This document shows, piece by piece, positions 60,337 through 64,000 of a stretch of 64,000 nucleotides of DNA. A program made the position numbers and the translations under genes. The stretch is from Gramella sp. Hel_I_59. Lineage in GTDB: Bacteria > Bacteroidota > Bacteroidia > Flavobacteriales > Flavobacteriaceae. Within the stretch, counting starts at the first letter, position 1, and each line of letters begins with the position of its first letter. The DNA is taken from the NCBI RefSeq assembly GCF_006714895.1, contig NZ_VFME01000001.1, positions 1,488,001 through 1,552,000 of the forward strand, in the 5' to 3' direction. The notes below the pieces were generated by a model, which was given only the letters and a program-made list of their open reading frames with translations, was not told the DNA's origin and did no database searches.

Positions 60337-61391
60337 TTGGGTATTACGCACATCAGCATGGTAGTGGTCATCTCAATTTTGCCCGCTTGTTCGCAAAGGT
60401 TTTTGAAGATGAAATTTGCACTTTTAGTAGTCTAAAGAAGCCTGAGGCTTTGAAAGGGCAATTCGTGCAATTGCCAGATGAAAATCCAGATGGCACGGCA
60501 TTTACTGATAATCAGATTCCAGTACCAGATTATCTGCATTACAGTCCGGTGGGACAAAGATCTATTCAGTTGCGCAGCGCTCAGATCCTAAGGGAAGTTG
60601 TGAAAAGGAACATCAAATTAATGATCGTGGATGTAAGTGTAGAAATTGCAGCTTTGATGAGGGCGTCTTCAATACCTTATGCTTACGTCAAACTTCCAGG
60701 TCACAGGGATGATGCGGCACATGTACAGGCTTTTCAAGGTGCTGTTTTTGTCCTTGCTTATTACCCTGAAGAATTTGAAAGTGGGCAAACACCTGATTGG
60801 CTTCGGAAGAAAACTATTTATCTAGGCTTTATTACAGATCGTAAGATCGGGCAACCAATAGCTTCTACTTCAGAAGAAGTTAATAACATACTCGTGATCA
60901 GTGGAGGAGGAGGTAATGATAGGCTTATTAAAGCGATCCATATTCTTCCGGAACGATTTGCTTCCGCAGAGATCAAAATTGTCGGGATGCCGGAGGAAAA
61001 TTTCAACAACTTCAGGATCAGGAATTGTGGTTATGTTCAAAACTTTCAGAATTTAATTGAGCAGGCTGATCTTGTGGTGGCGAATTGCGGACTCAACTCC
61101 GTAACCGAAATTTTGCAGGCTAAGAAAGCTTTTGTGGCGATCCCGGAAGAAAGACCTTATGAAGAACAGGAGACTACGGCATTCCATCTTTACCAGCATG
61201 ATCTGGCGATTGATCCAAATTCTATAGTTGAACTGGAAGATTTAGAAATCTTAAAGCACAGAACATGGGATGTGGAAAATGACCTTAGTGCCATTAGTAA
61301 ATTGAAAAACCATTTAGATGGGAACTATGATCGGTTACCATTAATTCCAGAACTATTTGCAAACCAACAACAAGAAGAACATGCAGAATAA
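60333..61391 (+). CDS. MurG/GT28-like glycosyltransferase
   Basis: A 352-residue GT-B-type protein. The N-terminal glycine-rich turn YYAHQHGSGHLNFARLFAK is like that of MurG-type and macrolide-type transferases. The C-terminal donor site is partly recognisable as VISGGGGNDRLI, ADLVVANCGLNSVTEIL and AIPEERPYEEQETTA, where an Asn-Cys-Gly replaces the usual sugar-binding loop of MurG. It is distinct from MurG (no signal for lipid I handling near the N-terminus). It overlaps both neighbours (4 and 11 nt). Confidence 0.8.
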   Translation: MIGYYAHQHGSGHLNFARLFAKVFEDEICTFSSLKKPEALKGQFVQLPDENPDGTAFTDNQIPVPDYLHYSPVGQRSIQLRSAQILREVVKRNIKLMIVDVSVEIAALMRASSIPYAYVKLPGHRDDAAHVQAFQGAVFVLAYYPEEFESGQTPDWLRKKTIYLGFITDRKIGQPIASTSEEVNNILVISGGGGNDRLIKAIHILPERFASAEIKIVGMPEENFNNFRIRNCGYVQNFQNLIEQADLVVANCGLNSVTEILQAKKAFVAIPEERPYEEQETTAFHLYQHDLAIDPNSIVELEDLEILKHRTWDVENDLSAISKLKNHLDGNYDRLPLIPELFANQQQEEHAE

Positions 61392-62250
61392 GATAAAATT
61401 TTCAGTGATCACGATTGTGAAGGGGCGGGAAGCACATTTATATAATTTACTACAGGGTGTCAAAAGAAGTAGTCTGCAGCCAGATGAAATTAGAATTGTG
61501 GCGATTGATGATTTGCCAGATTTATCCACTTTTCAGGATTTACCTATAAAGATTTCGGAAATTAGTTCCAAAGGCCCAAATCTTCCGATAGCTGAAGCAA
61601 GGAATATAGGAGCTCAAAATGCCAAATTTGATCACTTGATATTTCTCGATGTTGATTGTATTCCTCATCCAGATTTTTTTGATGATATGATCACGCAAGG
61701 TCTTGCTCATAAAACATTGATTATGGGTAATCCACATTATCTTGAGAGTAAAATTCCGCAGGATTTTGAGTTGAACGATTTGAAACAACTTAGCGCTGCG
61801 CATCCTGCCAGGCCAGAGATCAAAGAACTAGCCGAGGCTAGTGATTATATGCTTTTCTGGAGCCTGGCATTTTATATTCCGAAGCAGCTTTTTAAATTAC
61901 TGGAAGGTTTTGATGCGCAATTTACTGGCTACGGTGCAGAAGATACAGATATGGCTATGAAGATTAGTAAGCTTAAAAGTATTTATCCCTTGCTGTTGTC
62001 ACCGGCAAAAGTCTATCACCAGCAACATCCGGTGCACTCGCCACCAGTTCATCAGGTAGAAGCGATTGTTATAAATGCACGAATATTTTATGAGAAATGG
62101 GAACGATCGGTGATGGAGAACTGGCTAGAAGAATTTACTAAGCTTGGTTTAATCCAATGGCAGGCAAATGGAAGTACTATTGAAATACTGAAGCAGCCAG
62201 ATAATGATTTAATTGAGCAGTCTTACCAGCCAGAGGCTGCCTATATGTAG
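61381..62250 (+). CDS. Glycosyltransferase family 2 (soluble)
   Basis: A 289-residue GT-A-fold enzyme. The N-terminal strand FSVITIVKGREAHLYNLLQGV and the metal-binding DxD in LIFLDVDCIPHPDFF are typical; the acceptor-side motif GYGAEDTDMAMKI contains the likely base (Glu-Asp). The ATG at 61381 is preferred over the upstream ATG at 61357. It has no membrane helices. As the fourth transferase in the row it overlaps the previous gene by 11 nt and is followed 13 nt later by the YqcI/YcgG gene. Confidence 0.9.
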   Translation: MQNKIKFSVITIVKGREAHLYNLLQGVKRSSLQPDEIRIVAIDDLPDLSTFQDLPIKISEISSKGPNLPIAEARNIGAQNAKFDHLIFLDVDCIPHPDFFDDMITQGLAHKTLIMGNPHYLESKIPQDFELNDLKQLSAAHPARPEIKELAEASDYMLFWSLAFYIPKQLFKLLEGFDAQFTGYGAEDTDMAMKISKLKSIYPLLLSPAKVYHQQHPVHSPPVHQVEAIVINARIFYEKWERSVMENWLEEFTKLGLIQWQANGSTIEILKQPDNDLIEQSYQPEAAYM

Positions 62251-62263
62251 AAATAAAAATTGA

Positions 62264-62905
62264 ATGATGATGAAAACGAAAGAGAAATTTGAACATTGGA
62301 TCCTTGACGAAGACCATCCTTGTATCATGGCGCAAACAGTATTTAGCCAGGAACATGTAAAAACTAAAAAATACGGGCAGTTGGGTGAACCTTCACAAAC
62401 CGAAGCTTTGCTCAAAGACCTTAAGAATTATATCGCTGAGTATGATTTTGAAACAAATGACTTTAAATCTTTTATCGCTGTTTTTCCTGATTCCAATATC
62501 GCTACGGAAGATGAATTTGAGCAATTGTTATGGAAGCAATTAGAAGAAATTGAGAAAATCGATACGAAAGATTGGGATCCTTCCGTAAGCAGAGATCCAG
62601 AGGATGATAATTTCAGTTTCAGTATTGCCGGAAGATCTTTCTATATTGTAGGTATGCATCCCAATAGTTCGAGACAGGCTCGTAGAAGTCCGTATCCTTC
62701 GATTGCCTTTAACCTGCATGTTCAATTTGAGAAATTGAGGGACATGGGAGCTTATGAAAAGGTGCGTGATAAAATTAGAGCCAGAGATAAAGAATTACAG
62801 GGAAATATGAATCCAATGTTAGAAGACTTTGGATCATCAAGTGAAGCAAAACAATATAGTGGTAAAGCTACCGAAAATGATTGGGTTTGTCCATTTCACC
62901 AGTAA
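62264..62905 (+). CDS. YqcI/YcgG (GntA-like) family protein
   Basis: A 213-residue cytosolic protein. The family is recognisable from HPCIMAQTVFSQEHV near the N-terminus, FSIAGRSFYIVGMHPNSSRQARRSPYP in the centre and the C-terminal CPFH ending (WVCPFHQ). Studied members are heme-dependent enzymes: GntA N-hydroxylates a guanidine compound in guanitoxin biosynthesis, and RohS-type enzymes act in azomycin synthesis. The Cys and His of CPFH and the His of GMHPN are candidate heme or metal ligands. Its place inside a glycosyltransferase operon is unusual and suggests an N-oxidised, glycosylated product, but this is inference. Confidence 0.82.
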   Translation: MMMKTKEKFEHWILDEDHPCIMAQTVFSQEHVKTKKYGQLGEPSQTEALLKDLKNYIAEYDFETNDFKSFIAVFPDSNIATEDEFEQLLWKQLEEIEKIDTKDWDPSVSRDPEDDNFSFSIAGRSFYIVGMHPNSSRQARRSPYPSIAFNLHVQFEKLRDMGAYEKVRDKIRARDKELQGNMNPMLEDFGSSSEAKQYSGKATENDWVCPFHQ

Positions 62906-62919
62906 AAAAATCAGGAGCA

Positions 62920-63498
62920 ATGAGAAATTTTTTTAAGGAAAACAGAAAGGCAATTTATGGCGGAATTGTAGCTACCGTATTCACAGGCATAGGAATATTT
63001 CTGTTAGGTCAGCTTTCCGGTTATGAAGCTAAAGAACTTATTGAATCCTCTCATAGTGGTCTAAATATGCTTTGTAATACGATCACTCTTGCCTCTGCCA
63101 CGATACTAACCTTGCTATTAACGCTACTGGGAATAAGTACAGGAACTGAATCGAAACTTAAAAGCGAGCATTACCATCAGGTTTTGGATATCGCAAAACT
63201 TGATACCGTGCTAATAGTTAGTGCAATTGTAATGTTTCAACTATTTAATATTCAGATCACAGAAGCAGATAATGTACCTCTAAACTGGTATTCGTCCATT
63301 TACTGGATAAGCTTATTCTGTACTTCAGTTTTAAGCGGAATGATGATCACGGTTGTACTGATGCTTTATACGACTATTACAGCGATCATTCACATAGTTG
63401 GTCTTAAAAACGACCATAGATTGATTACCAGAGAAGAAGAGGAAGAGAAAAAAGAAGAAATAAAGAACGAAAAAGAGAAGATGTCGAACGAAAAATGA
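62920..63498 (+). CDS. Four-helix membrane protein of unknown function
   Basis: A 192-residue protein. The ATG at 62920 follows an AGGAG sequence and begins MRNFFKENRKAIYGGIV; a frame from 62881 overlaps the previous gene. There are four hydrophobic segments (about residues 11-30, 45-66, 92-110 and 126-150), and the C-terminus is a highly charged Lys/Glu tail. No family was recognised. It lies 14 nt after the YqcI/YcgG gene and is probably part of the same transcript. Confidence 0.8.
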   Translation: MRNFFKENRKAIYGGIVATVFTGIGIFLLGQLSGYEAKELIESSHSGLNMLCNTITLASATILTLLLTLLGISTGTESKLKSEHYHQVLDIAKLDTVLIVSAIVMFQLFNIQITEADNVPLNWYSSIYWISLFCTSVLSGMMITVVLMLYTTITAIIHIVGLKNDHRLITREEEEEKKEEIKNEKEKMSNEK

Positions 63499-63502
63499 TA
63501 TT

Positions 63503-63760
63503 ATGAATACAACAGCCAAACACCTGCAAACAATCAACTCAATCCTGTCCAATAAACAACTGAGCAAGAAAGAATTTAAATTTCTAAATAGAATTGAAGC
63601 AGACCATGTAAAAAGTATATCAATCACCACAGATGGCGGTTTTGATCCTGAATCGGGAGAATTTCATAAAGAAGACCGCCCTTTGAATTACAAGATCCGA
63701 CTCAAGTACACAGATGCGGGAAATCTTCGATTCAAATGTTTACATGCAGAGAAAGCATAA
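63503..63760 (+). CDS. Small hypothetical protein, last gene of the glycosyltransferase operon
   Basis: An 85-residue protein with no recognised domain. Only 4 nt separate it from the preceding membrane protein gene, and a strong terminator overlaps its end. The composition is balanced and basic, without signal peptide; the second half (TDGGFDPESGEFHKEDRPLN and following) is rich in Asp, Gly and Glu. Conservation would be needed to confirm coding; the close spacing and terminator favour it. Confidence 0.6.
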   Translation: MNTTAKHLQTINSILSNKQLSKKEFKFLNRIEADHVKSISITTDGGFDPESGEFHKEDRPLNYKIRLKYTDAGNLRFKCLHAEKA

Positions 63761-63794
63761 AAAAAGCAGATCAATTATTGATCTGCTTTTTTTA
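63759..63794. terminator. Strong bidirectional terminator closing the glycosyltransferase operon
   Basis: AAAAAGCAGATCAA and TTGATCTGCTTTTT form a stem of 14 bp (63761-63774 with 63778-63791) around a TTA loop, with long A and T runs at both sides. The minus-strand gene on the right also ends nearby, so it serves both. Confidence 0.92.
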
Positions 63795-63809
63795 TAAAGA
63801 TTTTACAAT

Positions 63810-64000
63810 CTATAGCTTAATCCTGTAAATGCTGAATTTCATATCTGAAATATCTCCTCTCACTTCATTGATCCTGGAATTCGTATAATATAAATATCCA
63901 TCATAAAGACTAAAAGTATCTGCCCAGCGTATTTTTTCACCCTGTGCAAGGACTTCCTGCTCTCCTAATTTCGTATTATATCTCATGATCGCATTATTTT
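63810..64000 (-). CDS. C-terminal fragment of a major royal jelly/yellow-like protein, cut by window edge
   Basis: The reverse strand is open from the window edge to a TAG at 63810-63812, giving about 63 residues. The reading RWADTFSLYDGYLYYTNSRI, followed by ISDMKFSIYRIKL at the end, resembles the C-terminus of the MRJP/yellow family, which in bacteria are secreted beta-propeller proteins of uncertain function. The N-terminal part lies outside the window, so the family call is tentative. Confidence 0.55.
   Translation of the reverse strand, partial: NNAIMRYNTKLGEQEVLAQGEKIRWADTFSLYDGYLYYTNSRINEVRGDISDMKFSIYRIKL

Noticed and set aside
61357..61380. Upstream ATG for the soluble GT2 gene
   Set aside because: It lies within the previous gene and adds only Asn/Lys residues; the ATG at 61381 starts just before the conserved first strand.
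1..64000. tRNA, rRNA, IS elements, prophage or CRISPR arrays
   Set aside because: None was recognised by reading both strands; small or divergent RNAs could still be missed without a covariance-model search.

Overview
The window reads as chromosomal DNA of a marine-type flavobacterium (Bacteroidota, Flavobacteriaceae; a relative of Christiangramia/Gramella is my guess, inferred from protein style and not proven). Supporting signs are the AT-rich, densely packed genes, several TAnnTTTG-type -7 promoter elements typical of Bacteroidota, weak use of Shine-Dalgarno sites, M61 and M3 peptidases with signal peptides, and families such as DUF2490 and DUF3891. No rRNA, tRNA, IS element, phage or CRISPR array was recognised. 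Both ends cut genes: a Kef-type antiporter on the left and a protein resembling the major royal jelly/yellow family on the right.

Layout. 1-6.7 kb (minus strand): antiporter, M61 lipoprotein peptidase and a proC-proB-proA proline operon. 7.3-14.3 kb (plus): a light-sensing signalling operon with a CheB-CheR-PAS-histidine kinase fusion, a bacteriophytochrome kinase, a stand-alone receiver protein and the heme oxygenase that would make the biliverdin chromophore. 14.4-27.1 kb: housekeeping genes (gamma-glutamyltransferase, pseudouridine synthase, WrbA, Dcp, an AraC regulator, the YbbA/YbbP-type ABC transporter divergent from a TesA-type esterase, a tandem pair of related membrane proteins, a CDGSH protein and a DJ-1-like protein).

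27.3-43.0 kb (plus) is a 16-gene molybdenum hydroxylase island: a two-subunit IorAB-like enzyme, a ModE-type regulator, a NifS-like desulfurase, XdhC, a MocA-like transferase, a nearly complete molybdopterin pathway (moaD, moeB-rhodanese, moaE, a moaC-moaB fusion, moaA, moeA), a TauE/SafE transporter, and a three-subunit PaoABC-like aldehyde oxidoreductase with a Tat signal. The genes mostly overlap or nearly touch, so cofactor synthesis, sulfuration, insertion and the two client enzymes appear to be made together.

43.1-49.7 kb: a TetR regulator with a perfect palindrome at its promoter, then an ABC protein whose nucleotide-binding domain is degenerate, an HlyD adaptor and a TolC-like channel, followed by a small Cys-motif protein and a Met-rich outer-membrane protein. 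49.8-57.7 kb: rhodanese and sulfur-handling genes, a persulfide-dioxygenase-like fusion, a carboxymuconolactone decarboxylase/TetR pair with matching operators, an ASCH protein, DUF3891 and a second AraC paralogue. 57.8-63.8 kb: a seven-gene plus-strand operon with four different glycosyltransferases, a YqcI/YcgG (GntA-like) protein, a membrane protein and a small protein, closed by a strong terminator. I consider this last operon the best candidate for an undescribed pathway.
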